Positions 24,246 to 31,804 of a DNA stretch of 41,536 bases are shown piece by piece. Source of the DNA: Bradyrhizobium sp. Lineage in GTDB: Bacteria; Pseudomonadota; Alphaproteobacteria; Rhizobiales; Xanthobacteraceae. Location of the stretch: the NCBI RefSeq assembly GCF_004799445.1, contig NZ_SSNA01000219.1:1-41536 (forward strand), given 5' to 3'. The position numbers and the translations under genes were made by a program. The notes under the pieces are model-generated. The model searched no databases, was not told the DNA's origin, and saw only the letters and a program-made list of their open reading frames with translations. The first letter of the stretch is position 1. Every line of letters starts with the position of its first letter.

Positions 24246-25076
24246 ATGACCGGCGCACGCACGAACACGCTTGCGAGCTTGCGCGGCAATATCGAGCGCA
24301 TCGAGGCGCATGGCGAGGCGTATTCGCCGCGCCGGGTGGCGCTCGGGCATGCCGACGCCGACGCGACGCTGCAGGGCGGCCTCGCTTTGGGGGCGATGCA
24401 CGAAGTGTTTGCGGAGGCCGGCCGGCAAAGTGCCGCGGCGACCGGTTTTGTCGCCGGGCTGGCGGGCCGGGCGGCGGCAACGAAACTTCCCCATCGGCCG
24501 CTGGTGTGGATACGGCAGGATTTCACCGAAATTGAATCGGGCGCGGTGTCGATGAGCGGGCTGAGTGAACTCGGTCTCGATCCCTGTCTTTTGGTGACGG
24601 TGCGCGCCGCCGATGTGGACAGCGCGCTGCGGACGGCCGCCGACGCGCTGGCCTGCGATGCGGTCGGCGCCGTCGTGCTGGAAGTCTGGGGCGGGGCGCG
24701 GCAGCTCGACCTCGTCGCCAGCCGCAAACTGACGCTGGCGGCGCAGGCCTCGGGCGCGACCTGCCTGGTGCTGCGGATGGCGGCGGAGCCCCAGCCGTCG
24801 ACCGCCGAGACCAGATGGATCGTGCGCGCGGCGCATTCGCCGCCCGCCGCCCCCTGGAGCGCGTGGGGCGCGCCGGTGTTCGACGCGCAGCTTGTCCGCA
24901 ACCGTCATGGCCCTGTCGGCCGCTGGATCATGGAATGGAAATGTGATGAGTGCCTTTTCGGAAAACCGGCGGCGTATCCTCAGCCTGTGGCTGCCGCGCC
25001 TGCCCATCGACCGCATCAAGCGCCAGCTCGCGCAAGAGGTAGCGTTTTCAAGCGAAGTGGACACCGGTTCGCGTAA
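24246..25076 (+). CDS. imuA: mutasome accessory protein ImuA
   Basis: ImuA is a RecA-like fold protein that works with ImuB and DnaE2 in damage-induced mutagenesis. Its 276 residues include HEVFAEAGRQSAAATGFVAG in place of a Walker A region, PLVWIRQDF, and the conserved end segment RNRHGPVGRWIMEWKCDE (about residues 217-234). AAGGAG stands eight nt before the ATG. The 3' part overlaps imuB in another frame by about 130 bp. The last eleven codons, from residue 266, and the stop codon derive from a palindromic repeat that begins at 25042. The natural end of the protein is therefore probably altered. Confidence 0.9.
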   Translation: MTGARTNTLASLRGNIERIEAHGEAYSPRRVALGHADADATLQGGLALGAMHEVFAEAGRQSAAATGFVAGLAGRAAATKLPHRPLVWIRQDFTEIESGAVSMSGLSELGLDPCLLVTVRAADVDSALRTAADALACDAVGAVVLEVWGGARQLDLVASRKLTLAAQASGATCLVLRMAAEPQPSTAETRWIVRAAHSPPAAPWSAWGAPVFDAQLVRNRHGPVGRWIMEWKCDECLFGKPAAYPQPVAAAPAHRPHQAPARARGSVFKRSGHRFA

Positions 25077-26652
25077 AGAAAACGCGTCAGAAAAAACAAC
25101 GAAAGCGTTTTCAAAAGAAGTGGTTACCGGTTCGCGTGAAGAAAACGCGTCAAAGCAAGTTAAAGCGTTTTCTGAACCCAGCATCGTCGTCGCCAGGCAA
25201 AACAACGCGCTGCAGATTTTTGCGCTCGACGACGCGGCCGCGCGTCTCGGCCTCGATGTCGGCCTGCCGCTCGCCAATGCCCGCGCCATCTGCCCCGAGG
25301 TGCAGGTGTACGATGCCGATGAGGCCGCCGACGCTCATGCGCTGAACGCCATTGCCGCCTGGTGCGACCGCTTCACCCCGCTGGTGGCGCTCGATCCCCC
25401 GTACGGCCTGTTTCTCGACATCACCGGCTGCGTGCATCTGTTCGGCGGCGAGGCCGCGATGATGCGGCTGTTGTGCGGTGCATTGACCGCGCAGGGGTTT
25501 GCGGTCAGCGCCGCCATCGCCGGCACCGCCGTGTGCGCGCGGACCCTGACCCGTTATGCCCATGGCCGCATCGTCCGCGCCGGCGAGGAAGCCGATGCGG
25601 TGAGGCCGCTGCCGGTGTCGGCGCTCGGCGCTGAGGCGGCTGTGGTCACGGGCCTGCGCCGCGCCGGCCTGAAAACCATCGGCGATGTGGCGGACCGCGC
25701 CCGCCATGAAATCACCGCCCGATTTGGCGCTGGTTTCACCGCGCTGCTGGAACAGGCGCTGGGGCAGGGCGATGCGCCGATCAGCCCGCGCCAGCCGCTG
25801 CCGGATTACATCGTGGAAAAGCGGTTCGCCGAGCCGGTGGCGACGGAAGTCGTGATCTCGGCGACCTTGTCGGGGCTGGCCGCGATGCTGGTCGCGGCGA
25901 TGGCGCAGCAGGGCAAGGGCGCGCGGCGGCTGGAAGCCCGTTTTTTCCGCACCGATGGCGCGGTCCGCACCATTGCGGTCGATACCGGCCAGCCCGTGAC
26001 CAGGGGAGAGGTGATCGACCGGCTGTTTCGCGAGCGGCTCGATGCCTTGAGCGATCCGCTCGATCCCGGCTTCGGATTCGACCTCATTCGTCTGTCCGCA
26101 AGCCGCACCGAAATCGTCGTGCAGCAGCAGCGCGATCTCGACGCCAATGTCCACGACAATGACGAACTGGCCGCCCTGATCGATCGCATCGCCGCGCGCA
26201 TCGGCGGCAAGCGCGTGGTCGTGCACCTGCCGCAGGACACCCATATTCCGGAGCGCGCGGTACTGGCGGCAGCCGCGCAGCATCACCTGGCCGCCGCCGC
26301 GCATGCCGTCTGGCCGGCGCGGGCCGAGGGCGAGCCGCCGTTGCGGCCGTTGCGGCTGTTCGAGCGGCCGGAACAGATCAAAGTCATCGCGCAGGTGCCG
26401 GATGGGCCGCCGGCGCGGTTTGTCTGGCGCCGCGCCACCCACGCCGTGGTCCGCGCCGAAGGTCCCGAACGCGTCGCCATGGAGTGGTGGCGCGCGGAAA
26501 ACGCGGCGTTGACGCGGGATTATTTCCGCGTCGAGGACGAGGCGGGTTTGCGGTTCTGGCTCTATCGCGACGGACTTTACGACCGCGAGATCGTGCAGCA
26601 GGAGGGCAGGGCCGTGCAGCCGAACTGGTTCATGCATGGATTGTTCGCGTGA
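24946..26652 (+). CDS. imuB: ImuB, Y-family polymerase-like mutasome hub
   Basis: ImuB is a Y-family polymerase homologue without catalytic acids that bridges the beta clamp and DnaE2. It starts at ATG 24946 (MSAFSENRRRILSLWLPRLP) and is 568 residues long. Family segments include FALDDAAARLGLDVGLPLANA, PPYGLFLDITGCVHLFGGE (the position of the polymerase acidic motif), and the helix-hairpin-helix-like LRRAGLKTIGDVADRARHEI. The C-terminal region ends NWFMHGLFA. Residues about 31-77 are an in-frame insertion made of palindromic repeats. They replace the short linker normally found between LPIDRIKR and the IVVA..NNALQI strand. The stop overlaps the dnaE2 GTG. Confidence 0.92.
   Translation: MSAFSENRRRILSLWLPRLPIDRIKRQLAQEVAFSSEVDTGSRKENASEKTTKAFSKEVVTGSREENASKQVKAFSEPSIVVARQNNALQIFALDDAAARLGLDVGLPLANARAICPEVQVYDADEAADAHALNAIAAWCDRFTPLVALDPPYGLFLDITGCVHLFGGEAAMMRLLCGALTAQGFAVSAAIAGTAVCARTLTRYAHGRIVRAGEEADAVRPLPVSALGAEAAVVTGLRRAGLKTIGDVADRARHEITARFGAGFTALLEQALGQGDAPISPRQPLPDYIVEKRFAEPVATEVVISATLSGLAAMLVAAMAQQGKGARRLEARFFRTDGAVRTIAVDTGQPVTRGEVIDRLFRERLDALSDPLDPGFGFDLIRLSASRTEIVVQQQRDLDANVHDNDELAALIDRIAARIGGKRVVVHLPQDTHIPERAVLAAAAQHHLAAAAHAVWPARAEGEPPLRPLRLFERPEQIKVIAQVPDGPPARFVWRRATHAVVRAEGPERVAMEWWRAENAALTRDYFRVEDEAGLRFWLYRDGLYDREIVQQEGRAVQPNWFMHGLFA
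25042..25172. repeat. palindromic repeat family D: two copies plus a half copy, in frame in imuB
   Basis: Copy 1 is 25042-25085, from GCGTTTTC to GAAAACGC. Copy 2 is 25105-25148 with the same ends. A lone left end GCGTTTTC follows at 25165-25172. Each copy carries an imperfect internal palindrome around ACCGGTTCGCGT. Successive left ends are 63 and 60 bp apart, both multiples of three, so imuB stays open. The imuA frame instead hits TAA inside copy 1. I recognise this as a very common Bradyrhizobium intergenic element. Confidence 0.88.
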
Positions 26653-29600
26653 CCGCTCCGGCCTACGCGGAAATCGGAATCACGACGAATTTCTCATTCC
26701 TGCGCGGCGGATCGCATCCGCAGGATTACGTGCATCAGGCCAGCAAGCTCCGGCTTCCCGCCATCGGCATCGCCGATCATAACTCGCTGGCCGGCCTGGT
26801 GCGGGCTTACAAGGAACTCGAGCATCCCGACGTCAAATTCAAGCCAAAGCTTCTGATCGGATCGCGGCTGGTCTTTATCGACGATACACCGGACATCCTG
26901 GTCTATCCGCGCGATCGCGCGGCCTACGGCCGGCTATGCCAGCTGCTCACCCGCGGCAAGCGCGGCGACGGCACCGCCAAGGGCGAGTGTCATCTGAGGC
27001 TCGATGATCTGCTGGAATTCGCCGAAGGGCAGCTTCTCGTTCTGGCGTTGCCGCATCGTTTTATGGAGGCCGGGGCGCTTGCGGTGCTGGAGCGGCTGCG
27101 GCAGAGCCGCGCCAACGGCGTATGGCTTGCGGCGAGCCTGCTGTACCGGGGCGATGACCGCCGTCGTCTGGCGCGGCTTCATGGCATCGCGGCATCAGCC
27201 GGCGTGCCGCTGCTGGCGACCAATGAGGTGCTGTATCACCATCCGTCGCGCCGCCCCTTGCAGGATGTCCTCACCTGCATCCGCGAAAAGACCACCATCG
27301 AGACCATCGGCACGCGCCTTGAAGCCAATGCCGAACGTTACCTCAAGCCTTCGGGCGAAATGGCGCGGCTGTTTTCCGACGTGCCGGAGGCGATCGCGGA
27401 AACCATGCGGTTTGCCGGCCGCATCGGCTTTTCGCTGGATCAGCTCAAATACCAGTATCCCGACGAGCCGGTGCCGCCGGGCAAGACCGCGCAGTGGCAT
27501 CTGGAAGATCTGACTTGGGCCGGCGCGCACAAAAGATTCCCGGTCCGGATTTCGCCCAAGACCAAAAAGGTCCTGCACAAGGAGTTGCGCCTGATCAGGA
27601 AGCTCAACTACGCGCATTACTTTCTCACCGTGCACGATATCGTCCGTTATGCGCGCGCGCAGAAAATCCTCTGCCAGGGCCGGGGATCGGCGGCGAACTC
27701 GGCCGTCTGCTATGTGCTCGACGTGACTTCCGTCGATCCGACCAAGGTCGATCTGTTGTTCGAGCGCTTCATTTCCAAGGAGCGGCTGGAGCCGCCCGAT
27801 ATCGACGTCGATTTCGAGCATTCGCGGCGCGAAGAGGTGATGCAATATGTCTACCGGCGCTACGGCCGGCACCGCGCGGCCATCATCGCCACCGTCATCC
27901 ACTACCGGCCGCGCAGCGCGATCCGCGACGTCGGCAAGGCGCTGGGGCTGACCGAGGACGTGACCGCGGCGCTGGCCGATACGGTGTGGGGAAGCTGGGG
28001 CAAGGGCCTCGACGAAAAACAGGTCAGGCAGGCGGGGCTCGATCCGCAAAACCCGATGGTCGAGCTCGCGGTCGAACTCGCCAGCGAGCTGATCGAGTTT
28101 CCCCGGCATCTGTCGCAGCATGTCGGCGGTTATGTGCTGACCCAGGACCGGCTCGATACCTACGTGCCGATCGGCAATGCCGCGATGGACGATCGTACCT
28201 TCATCGAATGGGACAAGGACGATGTCGACGCGCTGAACATGATGAAGGTCGATGTGCTGGCGCTGGGGATGCTGACCTGCATCCGCAAGTGCTTTGACCT
28301 GATCGCGGACCACAAGGGCGAGCGTTACGAGTTGGCGAGCGTCCCGCAGGACGTGACGCCGGTCTACGACATGCTGTGCCGGGGTGAATCGCTCGGCGTG
28401 TTCCAGGTCGAAAGCCGCGCCCAGATGAACATGCTGCCGCGCCTGAAACCGCGGGTATTTTACGACCTGGTGATCGAGGTCGCCATTGTTCGCCCCGGTC
28501 CGATCCAGGGCGACATGGTGCATCCCTATCTGCGCAGGCGCAACGACCAGGAGAAGGTGGTCTATCCGTCGCCGTCATCAGCGCATGGCGACAAGGATGA
28601 ATTGCGCCGGGTGCTGCACAAGACCCTCGGCGTGCCGCTGTTCCAGGAACAGGCGATGCGGATCGCCATCGAGGCCGCGAAGTTCACCTCCGAAGAGGCC
28701 AACGGCCTGCGCCGCGCCATGGCGACATTCCGCAATGTCGGCACCATCGGCAAGTTCGAAGCCAAGATGGTCAACAACATGATCGCGCGCGGTTACGCCC
28801 CGGAATTTGCGAAAAACTGTTTCGACCAGATCAAGGGATTCGGCTCTTACGGTTTCCCGGAGAGCCACGCCGCGAGCTTCGCGCAGCTGGTCTATGTCTC
28901 GTCATGGCTGAAGCATTTTCACCCCGATGCCTTTTGCTGCGGGTTGTTGAATTCGCAGCCGATGGGCTTTTACGCGCCGGCGCAGATCGTCGGCGACGCC
29001 CGCAAGAACGGCGTCGAGGTGCGCGAGATCGATGTGTCGTTCAGCCATGCCCAGAATATGCTGGAGGAGCGAAGCGGGAAGTATCACGCCGTGCGGCTCG
29101 GTTTTCGCCAGATCGACGGATTCAGGTGGGCCGATGCCGACGAGGCGCGGCTGAAGCGAAGCTTGCTGTCATTCCGGGACGCGCCGCTAGGCGCGGACCC
29201 GGAATCTCGAGATTCCGGGTTCGTCGCTGCCGCGACGCCCCGGAATGACGATGGGGAGATGGAAGACTGGGCCGAGCGCATCGTCGCCGCGCGACAACGC
29301 CGTCCGTTTACCTCGCTGGAGGATTTTGCCCGCGACACCGGTTTGCCGAAGCGGGCGCTGATCCTGCTGGCGGACGCCGATGCGTTTCGCTCCATCGGGC
29401 TCGACCGCCGCGCCGCGCTTTGGGCGGTGCGGCGTCTGCCTGATGACGTGCCGCTGCCGCTGTTCGAAATCGCCACCGCGCGCGAGCAACCCGACGAAGA
29501 GGCGCAGCCCTTGCCGCTGATGCCGCTGCCGGAGCAGGTGGTAGCCGATTATCAGACCATCCGGCTGTCGCTGAAGGGCCACCCGATGGAATTCTTAAGG

Positions 29601-30077
29601 CCGGGGTTTGACCGCGAACGCGTCATCGCCTGCGCCGCAGTTTCCGATGCCAATGACCGGCAATATGTCCGCTGTGCCGGCGTGGTGTTGGTGCGCCAGC
29701 GCCCGGGCAGCGCCAAGGGCGTCGTCTTCATGACGCTGGAGGATGAAACCGGCATCGCCAATATCGTGGTGTGGCCGAAGGTGATGGAGCGCTTTCGCAA
29801 AGAAGTGATGGGCGCGCGGCTGGTGCTGGTCGAAGGCTATATTCAAAGCAGCCCCGAGAAGGTCGTGCATCTGGTCGCCGAACGGCTGTTCGACCGCTCC
29901 CGCGATCTCGTCGGTCTTGCCAATGACGCATTCGGCCGGAAACATCCGGTGCCGGTGGGCCCTGCGCTGGTCGAGCCGCTCAATGACGATCCTCGCGAGC
30001 ATGTCGACAATCCGGCCCAGAAAATCCGCCATCCCCGCAACGTGCGGATCCTGCCGCCCTCGCGGGATTTTCATTAG
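26649..30077 (+). CDS. dnaE2: error-prone DNA polymerase III alpha subunit DnaE2
   Basis: DnaE2 is the C-family polymerase that carries out damage-induced, mutagenic synthesis with ImuA and ImuB. It starts at GTG 26649, overlapping the imuB stop (GTGA), for 1142 residues. An N-terminal PHP domain begins EIGITTNFSFLRGGSHPQDY with IADHNSLAGLV. The catalytic aspartates are in PPDIDVDFEHSRREEV (D384, D386, D388). The clamp-proximal region has LPLFQEQAMRIAIEAA. The C-terminal OB domain starts near VVLVRQRPGSAKGVVFMTLE (about 1012-1031). Residues about 840-867 come from an inserted palindromic repeat. The reading frame is kept and nothing else looks broken, so the enzyme may still work. Confidence 0.95.
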   Translation: MTAPAYAEIGITTNFSFLRGGSHPQDYVHQASKLRLPAIGIADHNSLAGLVRAYKELEHPDVKFKPKLLIGSRLVFIDDTPDILVYPRDRAAYGRLCQLLTRGKRGDGTAKGECHLRLDDLLEFAEGQLLVLALPHRFMEAGALAVLERLRQSRANGVWLAASLLYRGDDRRRLARLHGIAASAGVPLLATNEVLYHHPSRRPLQDVLTCIREKTTIETIGTRLEANAERYLKPSGEMARLFSDVPEAIAETMRFAGRIGFSLDQLKYQYPDEPVPPGKTAQWHLEDLTWAGAHKRFPVRISPKTKKVLHKELRLIRKLNYAHYFLTVHDIVRYARAQKILCQGRGSAANSAVCYVLDVTSVDPTKVDLLFERFISKERLEPPDIDVDFEHSRREEVMQYVYRRYGRHRAAIIATVIHYRPRSAIRDVGKALGLTEDVTAALADTVWGSWGKGLDEKQVRQAGLDPQNPMVELAVELASELIEFPRHLSQHVGGYVLTQDRLDTYVPIGNAAMDDRTFIEWDKDDVDALNMMKVDVLALGMLTCIRKCFDLIADHKGERYELASVPQDVTPVYDMLCRGESLGVFQVESRAQMNMLPRLKPRVFYDLVIEVAIVRPGPIQGDMVHPYLRRRNDQEKVVYPSPSSAHGDKDELRRVLHKTLGVPLFQEQAMRIAIEAAKFTSEEANGLRRAMATFRNVGTIGKFEAKMVNNMIARGYAPEFAKNCFDQIKGFGSYGFPESHAASFAQLVYVSSWLKHFHPDAFCCGLLNSQPMGFYAPAQIVGDARKNGVEVREIDVSFSHAQNMLEERSGKYHAVRLGFRQIDGFRWADADEARLKRSLLSFRDAPLGADPESRDSGFVAAATPRNDDGEMEDWAERIVAARQRRPFTSLEDFARDTGLPKRALILLADADAFRSIGLDRRAALWAVRRLPDDVPLPLFEIATAREQPDEEAQPLPLMPLPEQVVADYQTIRLSLKGHPMEFLRPGFDRERVIACAAVSDANDRQYVRCAGVVLVRQRPGSAKGVVFMTLEDETGIANIVVWPKVMERFRKEVMGARLVLVEGYIQSSPEKVVHLVAERLFDRSRDLVGLANDAFGRKHPVPVGPALVEPLNDDPREHVDNPAQKIRHPRNVRILPPSRDFH
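29168..29248. repeat. palindromic repeat family B, in frame inside dnaE2
   Basis: Terminal arms GTCATTCCGGG (29168-29178) and CCCGGAATGAC (29238-29248) are exact reverse complements. The centre holds a perfect 22-bp palindrome at 29198-29219, CCCGGAATCTC followed by its complement. The element spans 81 bp, exactly 27 codons, and encodes a linker between the polymerase core and the OB domain. A second copy of the same family lies after the gene at 30114-30215. Confidence 0.9.
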
Positions 30078-30088
30078 GACCAGCCGCC

Positions 30089-30242
30089 ATTGCGAGCGAA
30101 GTCTCCGAAGCCAGTCATTCCGGGATGGTGCGTTAGCACCAGACCCGGAATCTCGAGATTCTCCGATGTGCAATTGCACATCGTAGTTCGATGCTTTGCA
30201 TCGCCCCGGAATGACTGCTTCTTGCTTCGCTTCGCTCGCAAT
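30089..30242. repeat. nested repeat: family B element inside a family A element
   Basis: The outer arms ATTGCGAGCGAAG (30089-30101) and CTTCGCTCGCAAT (30230-30242) are exact reverse complements and match family A at 18751-18836. Between them lies a family B element with arms GTCATTCCGGG (30114-30124) and CCCGGAATGAC (30205-30215). The usual centre of family A is missing. The arrangement implies that B inserted into A, or replaced its middle. It lies between dnaE2 and the CoA transferase. Confidence 0.85.
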
Positions 30243-30310
30243 GACGGTGAGGCCGCTTTCGCGGATGATGACAGCTTGATAATTTCGCGGCATCCTCTGA
30301 AGGAATCACC

Positions 30311-31696
30311 ATGCCAACGCCCCGCGAAATCCTCGCCGACCTCTGGACTCTGGCCGGCGGCGAGCCTGCCGCACTCGATGCCGTGACGCTGACGGGAGAA
30401 GAGCCGCAGCTGCCGTCGTCGTTTCGGCTCGCCGCCGCGGCGCAAGCCAGCATCGCCGCGGCCGGGCTCGCTGCCGCGCATATCCATAAATTGCGCAGCG
30501 GGCAAAGCCAGGATGTCGCGGTCGACATGCGCCACGCCGTGGTCGAATGCCGCAGCGAGCGCTATTTGCGCGTCGACGGCAAGCCGCCTCCGCCGGCCTG
30601 GGACACTATCGCCGGCGTCTACAAGACCCGCGACCGGCGTTTCGTCCGGCTGCACACCAACTTTCCCCATCACCGCGATGCGGTTTGCCGGGTGCTGGAC
30701 TGCAAGGCGGAACGCGACGATGTTCAGGCCGCGCTGCTGCAATGGGACGCCGAGGCCTTCGAGACCGCGGCCTATGCCGTGGGCGGCGTGGTCGCGATGA
30801 TGCGCTCACATGACGAATGGTCCGAGCTGCCGCAGGCCAGCGCGCTGGCCGCATTGCCGGTGATCGCCATCGACAAAATCGGAGAGGCGGCACCGAAACC
30901 GTGGCGTGCCGGCGACCGTCCGCTCGCAGGCGTCCGCGTGCTCGATCTGTCGCGGGTGATCGCGGGCCCCGTTGCGGGCCGTACGCTCGCCGCGCATGGC
31001 GCCGAGGTGATGCTGATCTCGGGCCCCGATCTGCCGGCGATTCCCTGGCTGACGATCGATACCGGCCGCGGCAAGCTGTCGAGTTTTGTCGAGCTCAAGA
31101 GCGAGCAGGGGCGGCAGACGCTGCGCGAGCTGCTCGCACAGGCCGATATTTTCTCGCAAGGCTACCGGCCGAGTTCGCTGGCTCACCTCGGCTTCTCGCC
31201 GGAAGAGGCGGCGCGGATCAATCCGGGCATCGTCTTCGTGTCGCTCTCGGCCTACGGCCACGCCGGGCCATGGGCGGAACGCCGCGGCTTTGACTCGCTG
31301 GTGCAGACCGCGACCGGCTTCAACCACGCCGAAGGGCAGGCCGCCGGCGTCGATGGACCGAAGGAATTGCCGGCGCAGATCCTTGATCATGCCACCGGCT
31401 ACCTGATGGCATTCGGCACCATGATGGCGAAGGCGCGCCAGGGCAGCGAAGGCGGCAGCTGGCATGTCCGCGTGTCGCTGGCGCAGACCGGACGATGGCT
31501 GTGGAATCTCGGCCGGGTCGCCGATGGTCTTGCGACCGAAGATCTGAAGGGCGAGGCGGTCAGCGCTTTTGTCGAAGAGGTGGCTTCCGGCTTCGGTCCG
31601 CTGCGGTCGATCCGGCATTCGGCGCAGTTGTCGAAAACCCCCGCATTCTGGGCGCTTCCTGCGATGCCGCTCGGCAGTCACCCGCCACACTGGTAG
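30311..31696 (+). CDS. class III CoA transferase (CaiB/BaiF family)
   Basis: This 461-residue protein of the CaiB/BaiF family moves CoA between carboxylic acids. The conserved core starts at RPLAGVRVLDLSRVIAGPVA (about residue 199) and includes ADIFSQGYRPSSLAHLGFS, RINPGIVFVSLSAYGHAGPW and RGFDSLVQTATG. D359 in QILDHATGYLMAFG aligns by eye with the nucleophilic Asp of formyl-CoA transferase. The N-terminal 190 residues are an extra domain that looks like a degenerate CaiB half (AVDMRHAVVECRSERY). GAAGGAATCACC precedes the ATG. The substrates are unknown. It stands first in a row with a SAM-fold protein and a MetF-like protein. Confidence 0.88.
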   Translation: MPTPREILADLWTLAGGEPAALDAVTLTGEEPQLPSSFRLAAAAQASIAAAGLAAAHIHKLRSGQSQDVAVDMRHAVVECRSERYLRVDGKPPPPAWDTIAGVYKTRDRRFVRLHTNFPHHRDAVCRVLDCKAERDDVQAALLQWDAEAFETAAYAVGGVVAMMRSHDEWSELPQASALAALPVIAIDKIGEAAPKPWRAGDRPLAGVRVLDLSRVIAGPVAGRTLAAHGAEVMLISGPDLPAIPWLTIDTGRGKLSSFVELKSEQGRQTLRELLAQADIFSQGYRPSSLAHLGFSPEEAARINPGIVFVSLSAYGHAGPWAERRGFDSLVQTATGFNHAEGQAAGVDGPKELPAQILDHATGYLMAFGTMMAKARQGSEGGSWHVRVSLAQTGRWLWNLGRVADGLATEDLKGEAVSAFVEEVASGFGPLRSIRHSAQLSKTPAFWALPAMPLGSHPPHW

Positions 31697-31702
31697 CCGC
31701 AT

Positions 31703-31758
31703 GGGGCATATGCCCACAATTCCTGCCCACCCGGATTGTGGTTGACGAGGCATGCCCC
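31703..31758. other. nested inverted repeat between the CoA transferase and the next gene
   Basis: GGGGCAT (31703-31709) pairs with ATGCCCC (31752-31758). Inside it, CCACAAT (31714-31720) pairs with ATTGTGG (31735-31741). The transcript could fold into a two-step hairpin ending 46 nt before the next ATG, with no T tract. It may be an RNA-level control or processing site. The short arms could also be chance. Confidence 0.4.
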
Positions 31759-31804
31759 GCCGTCCCTTGATGGCATCCAGGGATGAAACCGCGGGGAGGT
31801 CGCC

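Noticed and set aside
25042..25172. Regular 60-63 bp spacing of GCGTTTTC suggested a CRISPR-like array
   Set aside because: The copies are whole palindromic elements with little unique sequence between them, lie in frame inside imuB, and number only two and a half.
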